The notes: generated from the sequence alone by a model not told the origin. Shown: positions 37,605 through 47,773, counted from the stretch's first letter. The stretch is 64,000 nucleotides of DNA from Alphaproteobacteria bacterium (GCA_018971945.1 JAGWZH010000001.1:1-64000); one strand, 5' to 3'. Numbers and translations are program-made.

Positions 37605-38522
37605 TCAAGCATCCTCGTCTTTGAGGGCGAGGCCTCGGGCGTAGAGCGCCTGCGCCGACAGCCCGAACTGCGCCGCCACAGCCTTCGCGCCGGCTTTAAG
37701 GCCGCTTTCAAGGATCGCGGCGCGCAATGCGGCGTCGACGGCGTCCTCGCTCGGCTGCTCTGCCGGCCCTGGCGGCCCCACCACCACCACGATCTCTCCC
37801 TTTGGCGCCCCGGCGGCGTCGTAATGGGCCGCCAGCTCCTGCAAAGACCCTCGACGAAACTCCTCGAAAAGCTTGGTCATCTCCCGCGCCACCGCTGCGG
37901 GCCGATCGCCCAGGGTCGCCGCCATCGCAGCGAGGCTCTCCGCCAGCCGCGGCCCTGTTTCGAAGAAGATCAGCGTCGCCGGCGTATCCTTGAGCGCGGC
38001 GAGAGCGCTCCGTCTCGCCGCGGCCTTGGCGGGCGGAAATCCGGCGAACAAAAACCGGTCGCTCGGGAGCCCCGAGGCCGATAGGGCGGCGATCGGCGCG
38101 CTTGCTCCGGGGACCGGGATCACCTTAAGCCCCTGTGCGATCGCGGATCGCACGAGCCGGTAGCCCGGGTCCGACACCAAAGGCGTTCCAGCGTCGCTGA
38201 CAAGCGCCACCGCCGCGCCGGCCGCAATCAGATCAAGCGCCCGCTGGCCGGCCTCTGGCCCGCTATGATCGTGATAGGACGCGAGTTTGCCGCTGATCCC
38301 AAGAGCGCTCAGGAGCTTCCGCGTCACACGGGTGTCTTCGGCGAGGATCAACGAAACGGCGCCAAGCGTCGCCGCCGCCCGATGCGTCACATCCGAAAGA
38401 TTGCCGATCGGGGTCGAAACCACGTAAAGGGCCGGCTCAAGCGATAGACGGGCGCGGTCAGGACCACTAGGGTCCGACCGATCCGACGCCGTCGAAGGGA
38501 GACTGCTGGGAATGCGCGTCAT
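37605..38522 (-). CDS. rsmI: 16S rRNA (cytidine1402-2'-O)-methyltransferase RsmI
   Basis: 305-residue SAM-dependent methyltransferase of the tetrapyrrole-methylase fold that 2'-O-methylates C1402 in the ribosomal decoding centre. Diagnostic sequence: LYVVSTPIGNLSDVTHRA, LILAEDTRVTRKLLS, LVSDAGTPLVSDPGYRLV and VIPVPGASAPIAALSASGLP. The ATG at 38522 is the first plausible start, leaving about 32 residues before the conserved core; no internal start is available. That start overlaps the divergent lppC start by 11 bp, so promoters must lie inside the opposite coding sequence or one start is misplaced. Confidence 0.94.
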   Translation of the reverse strand: MTRIPSSLPSTASDRSDPSGPDRARLSLEPALYVVSTPIGNLSDVTHRAAATLGAVSLILAEDTRVTRKLLSALGISGKLASYHDHSGPEAGQRALDLIAAGAAVALVSDAGTPLVSDPGYRLVRSAIAQGLKVIPVPGASAPIAALSASGLPSDRFLFAGFPPAKAAARRSALAALKDTPATLIFFETGPRLAESLAAMAATLGDRPAAVAREMTKLFEEFRRGSLQELAAHYDAAGAPKGEIVVVVGPPGPAEQPSEDAVDAALRAAILESGLKAGAKAVAAQFGLSAQALYARGLALKDEDA

Positions 38523-39786
38523 GGGCTCACTGATCTTGTCCGCCGCTTCAGCCTTATCCTCAAGCGGCCGCGCCTTGAAGCGCGCGCGCGCTCTTTTGGC
38601 CGGCGTTCTGCTCGCGACGGTCGCCGCCTGCGCCACGACCGGCCCCTCAGGTCCGCTGGCGGGCCCCGCAGGGCCTGTAGAGCCGCGCGCGCCGCAGGAT
38701 GAGCCCCGACGCGACGACCGCGGCGGCCTCACCCCTCCGTTCATGGCGGACCGGGCTTTGGTGCGGGTTGGTCTTCTTTTGCCGTTCTCCACGCGGCCTG
38801 AGGAAGCGTCCTCGCTTTACCGCGCCGCTGAGCTCGCGCTGTTTGAGCATGGCGGCCGCAACATGTTGCTGATCCCTCGCGACAGCGGCGCTGGCGAGGC
38901 CGAGGCGGCCTCCGCCGCCTCGGGTCTCCTCGCCGACGGGGTGGATATCATCATCGGCCCTGTGCTGCGGGAAGGAGTGCTTGGCGCCTCGCGCGTGGCG
39001 CAGGACCGGCGCATCCCCATGATCGGCCTCTCCTCCGACCGTTCCGTCGCCAATGACGGGGTCTATCTTTTGTCCTTCCAGCTGGAGGATGAAGTAGCAA
39101 GGATCATCGCCTACGCCGCCTCCCGCGGCGTCCGCTCGATCGCGATGATGGGCCCTGAGAACGAATACGGCCGCCGCGTGGCGCAGGCCCTGCGCGCCGA
39201 GGCCGCCCGATGGGGCGTCGCCATCGTCGCCGAGACGCTTTACACCCGCGATGTCGCCCAAGCGGCTCCGGCGGCGGCTCGCTTGCGGTCGAGCCTTGCG
39301 GGCGCGCCGGTGCAAGCCGTGATGATCGCGGACTCAGGTTCGGTTCTGCGCGCGGTCACCGCAGCCCTCGCCCGGGACGGCCTGGCTGGGCCCAATGTGC
39401 GCCTTCTGGGCACCAGCGCCTGGGCTGGCGCCGAGACAAACGCCGAGGCCCCGCTTGTGGGCGGGTGGTATGTGGCCCCCGACCCTTCGCTCCGAACGGC
39501 CTTTGAGCAAAACTATCGCAGCGCCTATGGTGACGATCCGATCCGGCTTGCGAGCCTTGCCTATGACGCGATAGCGCTCGCGGCTCTTTTGTCCCGCGAC
39601 CAGGGCCCTGACGGTCTCTCGCAGCAAGAAATCGAACGGCAGGAAGGGTTTTTGGGCTCCGATGGGGTGTTTCGGTTCCGCGCGAACGGCTCGATTGAAC
39701 GCGGCTGGGCGGTGATGGAAGTCCGGCCCTCTGGGGCCGCCGTTATCGCGCCGGCCCCAAGAGCCTTTGAGCGGCCGGTTTCCTGA
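38512..39786 (+). CDS. LppC-family lipoprotein (penicillin-binding protein activator)
   Basis: Up to 424 residues, with a lipoprotein signal ending TVAAC and a periplasmic-binding-protein fold (LppC/LpoA C-terminal type): VRVGLLLPFS, the substrate-fold segment DGVDIIIGPVLREGVLGAS and LLSFQLEDEVARIIAYAA. In Escherichia coli LpoA activates PBP1A. Start is uncertain: ATG 38512 overlaps the rsmI start, ATG 38521 is possible, and TTG 38575 would give a compact signal peptide (MKRARALLAGVLLATVAAC) without a Shine-Dalgarno site. Context with rsmI and the BON lipoprotein supports an envelope function. Confidence 0.85.
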   Translation: MRVMGSLILSAASALSSSGRALKRARALLAGVLLATVAACATTGPSGPLAGPAGPVEPRAPQDEPRRDDRGGLTPPFMADRALVRVGLLLPFSTRPEEASSLYRAAELALFEHGGRNMLLIPRDSGAGEAEAASAASGLLADGVDIIIGPVLREGVLGASRVAQDRRIPMIGLSSDRSVANDGVYLLSFQLEDEVARIIAYAASRGVRSIAMMGPENEYGRRVAQALRAEAARWGVAIVAETLYTRDVAQAAPAAARLRSSLAGAPVQAVMIADSGSVLRAVTAALARDGLAGPNVRLLGTSAWAGAETNAEAPLVGGWYVAPDPSLRTAFEQNYRSAYGDDPIRLASLAYDAIALAALLSRDQGPDGLSQQEIERQEGFLGSDGVFRFRANGSIERGWAVMEVRPSGAAVIAPAPRAFERPVS

Positions 39787-39875
39787 AGAGCCTGTCCAAA
39801 CAAGGGCGTTAAATCCCGTCTCCCAAAGCCCCCTAAAGGCCTCTGTGCTGAGGGCGCTTTTGCCGGCGTCCCCGC

Positions 39876-41012
39876 TCAAGGCGTCGAAAGCTCAAGGGCG
39901 ATCCGGTCCGCCACGATGAGCCCTTTCGCCGTCAGCCTCACAAACCCGTCCTCGGCGGTGAGGAAGCCTTCGCTTTGCAATAGGGCCAGTCGGTCGCGTC
40001 GCATCGGCCTGCCCCAGAACGCCTCAATGTCAGCGATCGGCGCGCCAAGCACGGTCCGCAGTCCCATCAAAAGCCGTTCATCCCCTGCCTCCTCCCCGGT
40101 CAGACAATAAGACTGATCCCACCCAATCCCGGTTTCGCGCACGGCGCGGATATAGGCCTCGGGTCGGGCATGGGCCTCGGTTGCGATCAAGCCTTTGGGG
40201 GTCAATAGGCGCCCATGCGCCCCGGGGCCGAGACCAAGCCATTGCCCTCCAGTCCAATAGAGCAGATTGTGCGCCGACCAGGCGGCCCGGTTTCGGGCAT
40301 GATTGGACACCTCATAAGCGGGAAACCCCAGCGCCTGGGTCGTCATGAGCGTGGCCTCATAAAAGGCGCTGGCGAGCTCGGGACCGGGCGCCGCCAGCAC
40401 ACCCCGGGCCTGCGCCCGAGCAAAGGCTGTGCCCGCCTTCACAGTCAGCTGATAGAGCGAGGCGTGCTCCACCGGCCAGGACAGGGCGCGGCGAAGCTCT
40501 TTGTCCCAATCGCTGAGGCTCTGGCCATGCCGCGCGTAGATCAAATCCAGCGACACCCGCCCCCCTGTGCGCGCCGCGGCCTCAACCGCGGCTTCGGCCT
40601 CCGCGCTGGCGTGAAACCGCCCGAGAGCCTTAAGAGCGGCGTCGTCCAGGGCTTGGGCCCCGATGGAAAAACGATTGATCCCTGCCGCCGCCTGTTCAGC
40701 AAAGCGGCTCCGATCCTCAGGGTTCGCTTCCAGAGTGATCTCGGCCCCGGGCGTCAGGCCTAGGATGCGTTCCACGGCAGCGAGGAGCCGTCCGATTTGG
40801 CGGCCGTTCAAGAGCGAAGGCGTTCCTCCGCCCAAGAACAAGGTTTGCGCGGGCGACGTCGGAAAACGGGCTGCGTGGCCCTCAAGATCAGCGATCAGCG
40901 CCTCAAGCAGCGGCTCAGGGTCACGGTCTTTGGCGCGATAGACGTTGAAATCGCAATAGGGGCAGATCGCAGCGCAATAGGGCCAGTGGATATAGACGCC
41001 GAAACCGCTCAA
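39876..41012 (-). CDS. hemW: Heme chaperone HemW (radical SAM family)
   Basis: 378-residue radical-SAM protein. The cluster motif is CAAICPYC (CX3CX2C) in [18 protein letters not shown], preceded by the HemW-specific extra Cys pattern, and [11 protein letters not shown] follows. HemW lacks the fourth-residue pattern needed for coproporphyrinogen oxidation and acts as a heme chaperone. The start is TTG at 41012, overlapping the rdgB stop (TTGA); it gives the normal family length. ATG starts lie only inside rdgB. Translationally coupled to rdgB. Confidence 0.93.
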   Translation of the reverse strand: MSGFGVYIHWPYCAAICPYCDFNVYRAKDRDPEPLLEALIADLEGHAARFPTSPAQTLFLGGGTPSLLNGRQIGRLLAAVERILGLTPGAEITLEANPEDRSRFAEQAAAGINRFSIGAQALDDAALKALGRFHASAEAEAAVEAAARTGGRVSLDLIYARHGQSLSDWDKELRRALSWPVEHASLYQLTVKAGTAFARAQARGVLAAPGPELASAFYEATLMTTQALGFPAYEVSNHARNRAAWSAHNLLYWTGGQWLGLGPGAHGRLLTPKGLIATEAHARPEAYIRAVRETGIGWDQSYCLTGEEAGDERLLMGLRTVLGAPIADIEAFWGRPMRRDRLALLQSEGFLTAEDGFVRLTAKGLIVADRIALELSTP

Positions 41013-41611
41013 GCCGGCGCGCCCCAAAAAGCCAGGAGTTTTTTGAACGCCATGGCGCGGTGGCTGATGGCGTGCTTGGCCTCCGGCGTCATCTCCCCGC
41101 ACGTTTTTTCCTGACCCTCAGGCACAAAAATCGGGTCATAACCGAAGCCGTTTTTGCCGCGCGGCGGCCAGGTCAAAGCGCCGCGCAGTTGCCCTTCGAA
41201 CACCGCCTGCGCCCCGTCGGGCTGCGCAAGAGCGAGCGCGCAAACAAACCGCGCGCTACGATCGAGCGTTCCCGACGCCGCCAGTTCTCGCTCCACCCGC
41301 GCCATGGCGACGCCGAAGTCTTTTTCGGGCCCGGCCCAACGGGCGCTCACCACGCCCGGCGCGCCGCCAAGGGCCGCCACCTCAAGCCCGCTATCGTCCG
41401 ACAGAGCGGGAAGCCCCGACGACGACGCCGCAGCCCGCGCCTTCAGCAAGGCGTTGCCAGCGAAACTATCCTCGGTCTCTTCAGGCTCGGGCAGGCCAAG
41501 GTCCCCCGCTGCGATAACCCCTACCCCGAGCGGAGCCAGGAGTGCGCTGATTTCCCGCACTTTTCCTGGATTATGGGTGGCGAGGACGAGCCGAGGCGGC
41601 GGCTGTGGCAT
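41009..41611 (-). CDS. rdgB: XTP/dITP pyrophosphatase RdgB
   Basis: 200-residue Ham1/RdgB nucleotide-sanitising enzyme that removes dITP, XTP and dXTP. Motifs: [14 protein letters not shown] at the N-terminus, [22 protein letters not shown] (catalytic Asp region, about residues 68-88), [15 protein letters not shown] and [10 protein letters not shown] near the C-terminus. ATG at 41611 begins the conserved sequence; the frame opens upstream into low-complexity residues. Its stop overlaps hemW. Confidence 0.96.
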   Translation of the reverse strand: MPQPPPRLVLATHNPGKVREISALLAPLGVGVIAAGDLGLPEPEETEDSFAGNALLKARAAASSSGLPALSDDSGLEVAALGGAPGVVSARWAGPEKDFGVAMARVERELAASGTLDRSARFVCALALAQPDGAQAVFEGQLRGALTWPPRGKNGFGYDPIFVPEGQEKTCGEMTPEAKHAISHRAMAFKKLLAFWGAPA

Positions 41612-41726
41612 AATCGGGGTTCCTGTTTGACGCGGCCTTCGCCGGGCTATATCGGCAATCGTGAGAAGTGTACGACGACGCTTCATGCGGCGTCTCCAGT
41701 GTCCTGTAACGCAAGGAGCGTGGGCC

Positions 41727-42317
41727 ATGAAGGCCTTAGGGCGAGGCTCGATCGCATCGGTGATCAAGACCGGTCTATCCCTGGCCGGCGTGGTGATGTG
41801 GATTGGTCTTGCGATCGTAGGGATGGTCGCAGCGCTCGCCCTTTTGGCGGGTCTCGCCGCAGCCCTTTCGGGTCCCTTCCGCGTTGACGGCGACCTCGCT
41901 GTGACAGTCTCGGGAGTGACCCTGCGCGGGGATCATCCTGAAGTTCTTCCATGGCCTTTTGCCGCAGCAGTGCTTCTGGCGGCGGCGGTGGGTTTGGGCG
42001 GCGCGTTGGCGATTGTGCATCGTCTCAAGCGCTTGTTTGAGAACTTTACCTCAAACGAGCCCTTCAACCGCGCCAACGCCGACCATCTGCGCGCCATTTG
42101 GATCATTATGCTCGCCATGGAGGTGGCGCGCTACGGCTTCGCGGCGGCTGTGGGCTGGTCGGCTGCGATCTATGGCAGGCCGCAGGGCTTGGAGCCCTTG
42201 ATGATCGAACCGGGCTTTGACCTCTCGACCTGGACTTCTATTCTGGTTCTGATCGTGTTGGCGGAAGTGTTCCGAGAGGGCGCACGCCTTCGTGAGGACC
42301 AGGATTTGACCATTTGA
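41727..42317 (+). CDS. DUF2975 four-helix membrane protein
   Basis: 196-residue inner-membrane protein with about four hydrophobic segments (around 11-45, 76-98, 118-140 and 165-187) matching the DUF2975 pattern, including [23 protein letters not shown] after the second helix. The start ATG at 41727 has an AAGGAGCG site. Members are typically encoded just before a small Cro/C1-type regulator, as here (42336), forming a two-gene module of unknown function. It is divergent from rdgB. Confidence 0.85.
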   Translation: MKALGRGSIASVIKTGLSLAGVVMWIGLAIVGMVAALALLAGLAAALSGPFRVDGDLAVTVSGVTLRGDHPEVLPWPFAAAVLLAAAVGLGGALAIVHRLKRLFENFTSNEPFNRANADHLRAIWIIMLAMEVARYGFAAAVGWSAAIYGRPQGLEPLMIEPGFDLSTWTSILVLIVLAEVFREGARLREDQDLTI

Positions 42318-42335
42318 CCGGAAAGATCGTGTAGT

Positions 42336-42596
42336 TTGGCCATTCGCGTGACATTGGACCGTGTGCTGTTGGAGCGCCGTCTCTCCTTGACGGAACTCTG
42401 CGAGCGCGTGGGCGTCACCATGGCCAATCTGTCGATCTTGAAGACTGGAAAAGCCAGGGCCATCCGGTTCTCCACGCTGAACGCGCTGTGCCGCGAACTG
42501 AAATGCCAGCCTGCAGACATCCTGATCTATGAGATGGGAGATGAGGAGGAGAGCGGCCTGAGGGAGGTCGACGCCCCTCACGAAACCGCCGAATGA
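42336..42596 (+). CDS. Cro/C1-type HTH regulator (YozG-like)
   Basis: 86-residue helix-turn-helix protein of the short XRE group that accompanies DUF2975 membrane proteins: VTLDRVLLERRLSLTELCERVG, then ANLSILKTGKARAIRFSTLNALCRELKCQPADIL. The start is TTG at 42336, 18 bp after the DUF2975 stop; the next codon choices (GTG at 42348) would truncate the first strand. It probably regulates this two-gene operon. The last 20 residues are acidic and not part of the domain. Confidence 0.88.
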   Translation: MAIRVTLDRVLLERRLSLTELCERVGVTMANLSILKTGKARAIRFSTLNALCRELKCQPADILIYEMGDEEESGLREVDAPHETAE

Positions 42597-42650
42597 AGAT
42601 CAAGACCGGGTGTCGAGCAGGCCGGCCCAGGCCAAACGACGCCGAACGCC

Positions 42651-42714
42651 GCATGGGCCGAAAACCGCATGGGCCGAACACAGCATGGGCCGAACACAGC
42701 ATGGGCCGAACACA
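42651..42714. repeat. 16-bp tandem repeat, 4 units
   Basis: Units of GCATGGGCCGAACACA begin at 42651, 42667, 42683 and 42699, with a partial copy from 42715. The first unit ends AAAACC. It lies in the 171-bp gap between the HTH gene and the convergent corA gene. Confidence 0.9.
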
Positions 42715-42767
42715 GCATGGAAGGGGCGAGGGCGCGTCGCCTCGGTTCCGTCGGATCGGAAGCGGCT

Positions 42768-43736
42768 TTAGAACCATCGTCTCCAGCGGGCCATGGCGAA
42801 CAGCGCCCCGGGCGCAGCCAGCATCAGGGTCCCTGCCGCCCATGGTCCCCAGGGCCGATCAAGCCAACCCAGATGGGCGAAATTCATCCCAAATATGGAG
42901 GCGATCAGCGTCGCGGGCGCAAGCGCGATCGTGGCCAAAGCCAAGGTCCGCAGCGACGCGTTTTGCGCCGCTGAGGTCAAACCCAGGGCTGCTTCCATCA
43001 GAAACTCGACGTGCGTCTGCAGGCTTTCCGCGCGTCGCTCCAATTCTCGCACATCGCGTTCAATGGCCTGGATCGCTGCGTCGGGCACGCCGAACTTTGA
43101 GCCCTGCGCAAACACGAAGGCGCAAAGGCGCGAAAGGCTCGACAGGCTCTCATGCGTCAAAGCCGCCATCGTTCCGTAGCGTCCAAGCTCTTTAAGGACG
43201 GCGCGGAAATCCGAACGCTCATTCAAGACAAAAATCTGCGCCGAAAGCGCGTTGCAGGCCCGTGTCGTCTCCTGCAGCACGTCCGCGCTCCGTTCCACGA
43301 CGCCGTCCAAAAGCGCCGCCAACACCCCGCCTCCGTCTTTCGCGTCCCGCACCCGCGCCGAGGCCCTGGCCTCCCCGATGGCGAACGCCCGCGGCGCGAT
43401 GCTGCGCACAGTGACGAGCTTGCCTTCCTTGAGGATGAACGTGACCCCGTCTGCGACGAACGCGCCCTCTCCTCTTTGTCCCATGAGCGTGGCGGTGAGA
43501 AACAGCGCCCCATCCTCGATGTAAAAGCGTGCGCTTTCCTCAAACGCCACCCGATCGAGTTTGGTGGGCACATCGAGCTGCAACGCCGCCTCGATCGCCG
43601 CCTCCGCCTCAGCCAGGCTCTCGGTTTCGGCGGGCGCGTATAGGTCCGCCCATACAAACCTTCCCGATGCCGCAGCGCCAAGGGCGTCAGCCGTCGCCGT
43701 AAGGCCGAGGGGCGTTGAGACATAGGCTGTGAGCAT
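42768..43736 (-). CDS. CorA-family divalent-metal transporter
   Basis: 322-residue CorA/ZntB-type channel: a soluble N-terminal domain (residues 1-255), then two C-terminal transmembrane helices (about 264-284 and 296-314) joined by the signature GMN in SIFGMNFAHLGW. It moves Mg2+ or, if ZntB-like, Zn2+; the two cannot be told apart here. The ATG at 43736 overlaps the rph stop (TGATG), and a GTG one codon earlier is possible. Last gene of the minus-strand MFS-rph-corA run. Confidence 0.9.
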   Translation of the reverse strand: MLTAYVSTPLGLTATADALGAAASGRFVWADLYAPAETESLAEAEAAIEAALQLDVPTKLDRVAFEESARFYIEDGALFLTATLMGQRGEGAFVADGVTFILKEGKLVTVRSIAPRAFAIGEARASARVRDAKDGGGVLAALLDGVVERSADVLQETTRACNALSAQIFVLNERSDFRAVLKELGRYGTMAALTHESLSSLSRLCAFVFAQGSKFGVPDAAIQAIERDVRELERRAESLQTHVEFLMEAALGLTSAAQNASLRTLALATIALAPATLIASIFGMNFAHLGWLDRPWGPWAAGTLMLAAPGALFAMARWRRWF

Positions 43737-44440
43737 CACCCCCTCTGGATGTCAAAGAGCTTTCCTGAGCCTGCGTCCGCCAACACCAAGATGGCGGCGA
43801 ACTCCTCCTTGCTGAAGGGACGGCCTTCGCCTGTCGCCTGCACCTCGATCAGCCGTCCGTCCCCCGCCATCACGAAATTAGCGTCCACCTCCGCGCTTGA
43901 GTCTTCTTCATAATCGAGGTCAAGGACCGGCGCGCCCGCCACGACCCCGCAGCTGATGGCCGCCACCTGTCCGATAAGCGGAGAGGCTTTCAGCACCCCT
44001 TCGGAAACCAGATAGAGGCAGGCCATGTCAAGCGCGCACCAGGCGCCCGTGATCGCCGCAGTCCGGGTGCCGCCGTCGGCTTGCAGGACGTCGCAATCAA
44101 GCGTGACGGTCCGCTCTCCCAGCGCCTTGAGGTCGACCACGCTCCGGAGCGATCGCCCGATCAGCCGCTGGATTTCCTGCGTCCGCCCGGACTGTTTGCC
44201 TTGCGCCGCCTCCCGCCGGCTTCTGGAATGCGTGGCTCGCGGCAGCATGCCGTACTCCGCTGTCACCCAGCCTTTCCCTTGGCCTTTGAGCCATCCAGGA
44301 ACCCCAGCCTCAACCGACGCCGTGATCAGGACATGGGTGTGACCGAACTTGGCCAGGCACGACCCCTCCGCGTAGCGTGTCACGCCCCGCTCAAGCGTGA
44401 CGGGGCGAAGCTGATCTGGAGCGCGGCCGGAAGGGCGCAT
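43736..44440 (-). CDS. rph: Ribonuclease PH
   Basis: 234-residue phosphorolytic 3'-5' exoribonuclease that trims tRNA 3' ends. The start [21 protein letters not shown] and later [21 protein letters not shown] (phosphate-site arginines) and [21 protein letters not shown] are diagnostic. ATG at 44440 gives normal family length; the frame extends upstream into non-homologous residues. It overlaps corA and lies 70 bp downstream of an MFS transporter gene. Confidence 0.96.
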   Translation of the reverse strand: MRPSGRAPDQLRPVTLERGVTRYAEGSCLAKFGHTHVLITASVEAGVPGWLKGQGKGWVTAEYGMLPRATHSRSRREAAQGKQSGRTQEIQRLIGRSLRSVVDLKALGERTVTLDCDVLQADGGTRTAAITGAWCALDMACLYLVSEGVLKASPLIGQVAAISCGVVAGAPVLDLDYEEDSSAEVDANFVMAGDGRLIEVQATGEGRPFSKEEFAAILVLADAGSGKLFDIQRG

Positions 44441-44510
44441 AAGAACCTCATAAGAAAAGGGATGCAAGCGCGTCATCAAGCAGGGATGAGGGGCCCTGTC
44501 GAGGGGCGGC

Positions 44511-45869
44511 TCACGCCGCGTCCTTTGCAAGCCCCCGCGCAGCGAGAAGGAAGTGCAGCCCTCCCCAAGCGTTGAACAACGACAAAATCACGAGCGCCCA
44601 CACAAGCCCGCGCCCGTCCGCCGCCGCCGCTGCTAATCCTTGGCCCATCAGATGATCTTTGAAGACGTCGTTCAAGACGCCGACGAAGAACGGGCCAAGC
44701 CCCATGCCCAAAAGACCGGCGACCAACAGATAGACGGAAACCGCCACCGCCCGGGTTTCGTCGCGCGCCAAGCTCTGCACGGCCGCAAAGGTCGGCCCAT
44801 AATAAAAAGTGCCTGCGATGGTCGGCGCCGCAAACAGCACCATCGCCATGAGCGGCGTGGATTGAAAAAGGCCCAGCATAAACAGCGGCGTCGACGCGAT
44901 CATCAACAACGCCGGCACGACCAGGGTCCACCCCACGCCGCGCTTGCGCACCGCGTCCGCGACGACCCCGCCGCTCCACGCCCCCAGCGCGCCGGAGAGC
45001 CCGATCATCAAGCCGAGAGCTACGCCCATCGTGGCGAAGTCCCATGTTCCTGGGGGGGTCTCTGGGGTGACTTCCATGACCACGCCTTGGACGCGAATAA
45101 AATAGCCCCCGTAAAAGGCTGCAAACCCATAGGCGACGAACTGCACCATCACCCCTGCCGCCACGAGGTGCCAATAGGTCGGCTTGGCTGCGAGTTCTTT
45201 GAACGCCTCTTTGAATTTGAGTTGCCCCTCCGGCGCCTTGAAAGCTTGAGAAATTCTCGGGTTCCCCCGCGGCTCCCGGATCGTCGCCCAGACCAGGACC
45301 GCCAATAAAAGGCCGGGCGCGCCCGCCAGGAAAAACGCTTCCCGCCAGGAAAAATGCTGGGTGACCCACCCGCCGCCCGCATAGGCGATCAGCGCGCCGA
45401 ACGGCACCGCCATGCCATAGACCCCGAGCGCGCCCGCACGTTTTTCGGGCGGATAAAGATTGGCGAGCAGCGAGTGCGAGGCGGGGCCTGACCCCGCCTC
45501 TCCCACGCCCACCCCGACCCGCGCCAAGAACATGCTCAAGAAATTTCCGGCCATGCCGCAGAGCACGGTGAACCCGGACCAGACGCCCAAGGACAAAGCG
45601 ATGATCTTGGGCCGGTGCCAGCGGTCCGCCAGCAAAGCGATCGGCACCCCAAGCGTTGTGTAGAAAATCGCAAACGACAGCCCCGTCATCAGCCCCACTT
45701 GCGTATTGGTGAGGCCCAGATCGGCTTTGATCGGCTCCGCCAGGATCGACATGATCTGCCGATCGAGGAAATTGAGCAGCATCACAAAGAACAGCACCGC
45801 CAGCACATAGCTGGCGTAGGCGGGGGTTGGAGCCTGCGCAGGCGCCGTTGGCGCAGCGGTGTCGGACAA
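44511..45869 (-). CDS. MFS transporter (Spinster-like)
   Basis: 452-residue 12-helix major facilitator superfamily permease. [23 protein letters not shown] in helix 1, [22 protein letters not shown] (motif A) and [21 protein letters not shown] are typical of the Spns1/Spinster-like bacterial group. The start is TTG at 45869, chosen for its strong GAGGAGG site; a frame open upstream lacks similarity. Substrate unknown; lipid, sugar or drug transport are all possible. It is divergent from hrcA. Confidence 0.85.
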   Translation of the reverse strand: MSDTAAPTAPAQAPTPAYASYVLAVLFFVMLLNFLDRQIMSILAEPIKADLGLTNTQVGLMTGLSFAIFYTTLGVPIALLADRWHRPKIIALSLGVWSGFTVLCGMAGNFLSMFLARVGVGVGEAGSGPASHSLLANLYPPEKRAGALGVYGMAVPFGALIAYAGGGWVTQHFSWREAFFLAGAPGLLLAVLVWATIREPRGNPRISQAFKAPEGQLKFKEAFKELAAKPTYWHLVAAGVMVQFVAYGFAAFYGGYFIRVQGVVMEVTPETPPGTWDFATMGVALGLMIGLSGALGAWSGGVVADAVRKRGVGWTLVVPALLMIASTPLFMLGLFQSTPLMAMVLFAAPTIAGTFYYGPTFAAVQSLARDETRAVAVSVYLLVAGLLGMGLGPFFVGVLNDVFKDHLMGQGLAAAAADGRGLVWALVILSLFNAWGGLHFLLAARGLAKDAA

Positions 45870-45984
45870 CGGCGTTCCTCCTCTATCGGCTCTTGACGGC
45901 CGTGATCCGACAACCATAGCCGGACTTTGTCTCTTGTCGCCCCCGCTTGCGCTTAAAATCGAGATCGCTACCTAAGGAGCGCCG

Positions 45985-47082
45985 ATGATGACGCCGCCGG
46001 ACCTTCAGACCCTGGACGCCCGCTCGCGCGAGATCTTCCGCGAGATCGTGGAGGCGTTTCTTGAAACGGGCGATCCCGTTGGCTCCCGCACCCTGTCGCG
46101 GCGAGCGATGCTGCATCTATCGCCTGCTTCGATCCGCAACACGATGCAGGATCTTGTGTCTTTGGGCCTGCTTGATGCGCCGCACGCGATGGCTGGCCGC
46201 AAGCCCACCCAGCTTGGCCTCCGGTTTTTCGTCGATAGCTTGTTGCAGGTGGGAGAGCTGGCCGACGCCGAGAAGCGCGAGATCGACGCGCACATGGCCC
46301 AGGCCGGGCGCAATCGTGACGAGGTCCTCGCCGCCGCCACCGAGTTGATCTCCGGGGTCGCCGGCGGCGCGGGCCTGGTTGTCACAGCTGGCCGTGAGGC
46401 CCCCATCAAACATATGGAGATCATGGCCATTGGTCCCGGCCAAGGGCTGATGATACTGGTCTTTGAAGACGGCCAGGTGGAGAACCGCCTCATCGACGTG
46501 CCGGCCGGCCTCACGCCCTCGGGTCTCATCGAGGCGTCCAATTTCCTCAACGCCCGATTCAAGGGCAAATCCCTCACCGAGGCCCGCGCGGCGGTGGAAG
46601 AGGCCCTTGAACGCGACCGCGCCGCCCTTGACGAGGCCGCCGCAAATCTCGTGCAGCAAGGTTTAGCCGACTGGTCTGGCGAGGATCCCCGCGCCGGCCG
46701 CAGCCTCATCGTGCGAGGCCGCGCCAATCTTTTGCAAGACACGGAGGCGCTTGCCGATCTTGAGCGCGTCCGCCGCCTGTTCGATGATCTGGAAAAGAGC
46801 CAGGAATTGCTGCACGTCCTGGACGTCGCCCGCCAGGGCGATCCGGTTCGCATTTTTATTGGCTCTGAAAACCCGCTCTTTTCCCTGTCGGGCTCAAGCC
46901 TGATCGTCGCCCCCTACACCAATGAAAGCCGCAAGGTCTTGGGGGCCTTGGGGGTCATCGGGCCAACCAGGTTGAACTACGCCCGGGTGATCCCGGTGAT
47001 CGATTACACCGCCCGCGCCGTGGGTCGCCTCATTGGACGGCAGGGCGAGCAAAACCGCATGAGGGACCACGATGAGCACTGA
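45985..47082 (+). CDS. hrcA: Heat-inducible transcription repressor HrcA
   Basis: 365-residue repressor of class I heat-shock genes. The winged-helix N-terminus includes [31 protein letters not shown] and [14 protein letters not shown]; the dimerisation and ligand-like domain follows, with [22 protein letters not shown] near the end. It normally binds CIRCE (TTAGCACTC-N9-GAGTGCTAA), but I find no CIRCE in the 115 bp upstream of this gene, so it may not be autoregulated. The ATG at 45985 has TAAGGAG upstream. Overlaps grpE by 11 bp. Confidence 0.95.
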   Translation: MMTPPDLQTLDARSREIFREIVEAFLETGDPVGSRTLSRRAMLHLSPASIRNTMQDLVSLGLLDAPHAMAGRKPTQLGLRFFVDSLLQVGELADAEKREIDAHMAQAGRNRDEVLAAATELISGVAGGAGLVVTAGREAPIKHMEIMAIGPGQGLMILVFEDGQVENRLIDVPAGLTPSGLIEASNFLNARFKGKSLTEARAAVEEALERDRAALDEAAANLVQQGLADWSGEDPRAGRSLIVRGRANLLQDTEALADLERVRRLFDDLEKSQELLHVLDVARQGDPVRIFIGSENPLFSLSGSSLIVAPYTNESRKVLGALGVIGPTRLNYARVIPVIDYTARAVGRLIGRQGEQNRMRDHDEH

Positions 47083-47686
47083 ACCCCCGATCTCCCAGCC
47101 CCACTCTCCCCAAGAGCCCGAGGCTTCCGCCGAGGCGCTGGAAAACCCGGTTGCGGGCGATCCCGTAGCCCTTCTGCAGGAGGAGCTGGCGCAAACCAAA
47201 GAGCAGCTCCTGCGTGTTCTGGCTGACCAGCAAAACGCCCTGCGCCGCGCCGAAAAGCAAGCCCAGGACGCCCGCGCCTACGCCATCGACCGGTTCGCAG
47301 GCGATCTGTTGCCGGTGGCGGACAATCTCCGCCGCGCGATCGAAGCGGTCCCGGCGGAGGCCCGCAGCCACGCGGCCGTCAATACGCTGCTCGTGGGCGT
47401 GGAGCTCACCGAGCGGATCATGCTCGAAACCTTTGGCAAGAACGGGCTGAAGCCCGTGGGCGCAAAGGGCGACGCCTTCGACCCCAACCTCCACCAGGCT
47501 GTGGCCCAAATCCCTTCTGAAAGCCCCGCAGGCGCCATCGCAGAAGTGATGCAGCAGGGCTTTGTCTTGAACGGCCGCACAGTCCGTCCCGCGCTTGTGG
47601 CTCTGAGCCTGGGCCAGGCCGCGCCGCCGCCAGGGGCCCCCGCCTCCGGCGAGGAGCCCGGCGGGCAGGTGGACGTCGTCGTCTAG
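47072..47686 (+). CDS. grpE: Nucleotide exchange factor GrpE
   Basis: 204-residue DnaK nucleotide exchange factor. The long N-terminal coiled coil (about residues 30-90, [22 protein letters not shown]) leads to the conserved [18 protein letters not shown], and the C-terminal beta domain ends [16 protein letters not shown]. The Pro/Gly-rich tail after residue 183 is typical of alphaproteobacteria. It overlaps the end of hrcA, so both heat-shock genes form one transcript, with a palindromic hairpin 90 bp downstream. Confidence 0.95.
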   Translation: MSTEPPISQPHSPQEPEASAEALENPVAGDPVALLQEELAQTKEQLLRVLADQQNALRRAEKQAQDARAYAIDRFAGDLLPVADNLRRAIEAVPAEARSHAAVNTLLVGVELTERIMLETFGKNGLKPVGAKGDAFDPNLHQAVAQIPSESPAGAIAEVMQQGFVLNGRTVRPALVALSLGQAAPPPGAPASGEEPGGQVDVVV

Positions 47687-47773
47687 TCCCTCAAGAGATC
47701 CGACCGCGCCTCACGCCTCTGTCTGGAGCGGGGGGAGGCGCGGTCTTGGGTCACTGGCGGCCTTGGGCGCCTC

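Noticed and set aside
45870-45984. CIRCE element before hrcA
   Set aside because: No nine-base inverted repeat of the required type is present.
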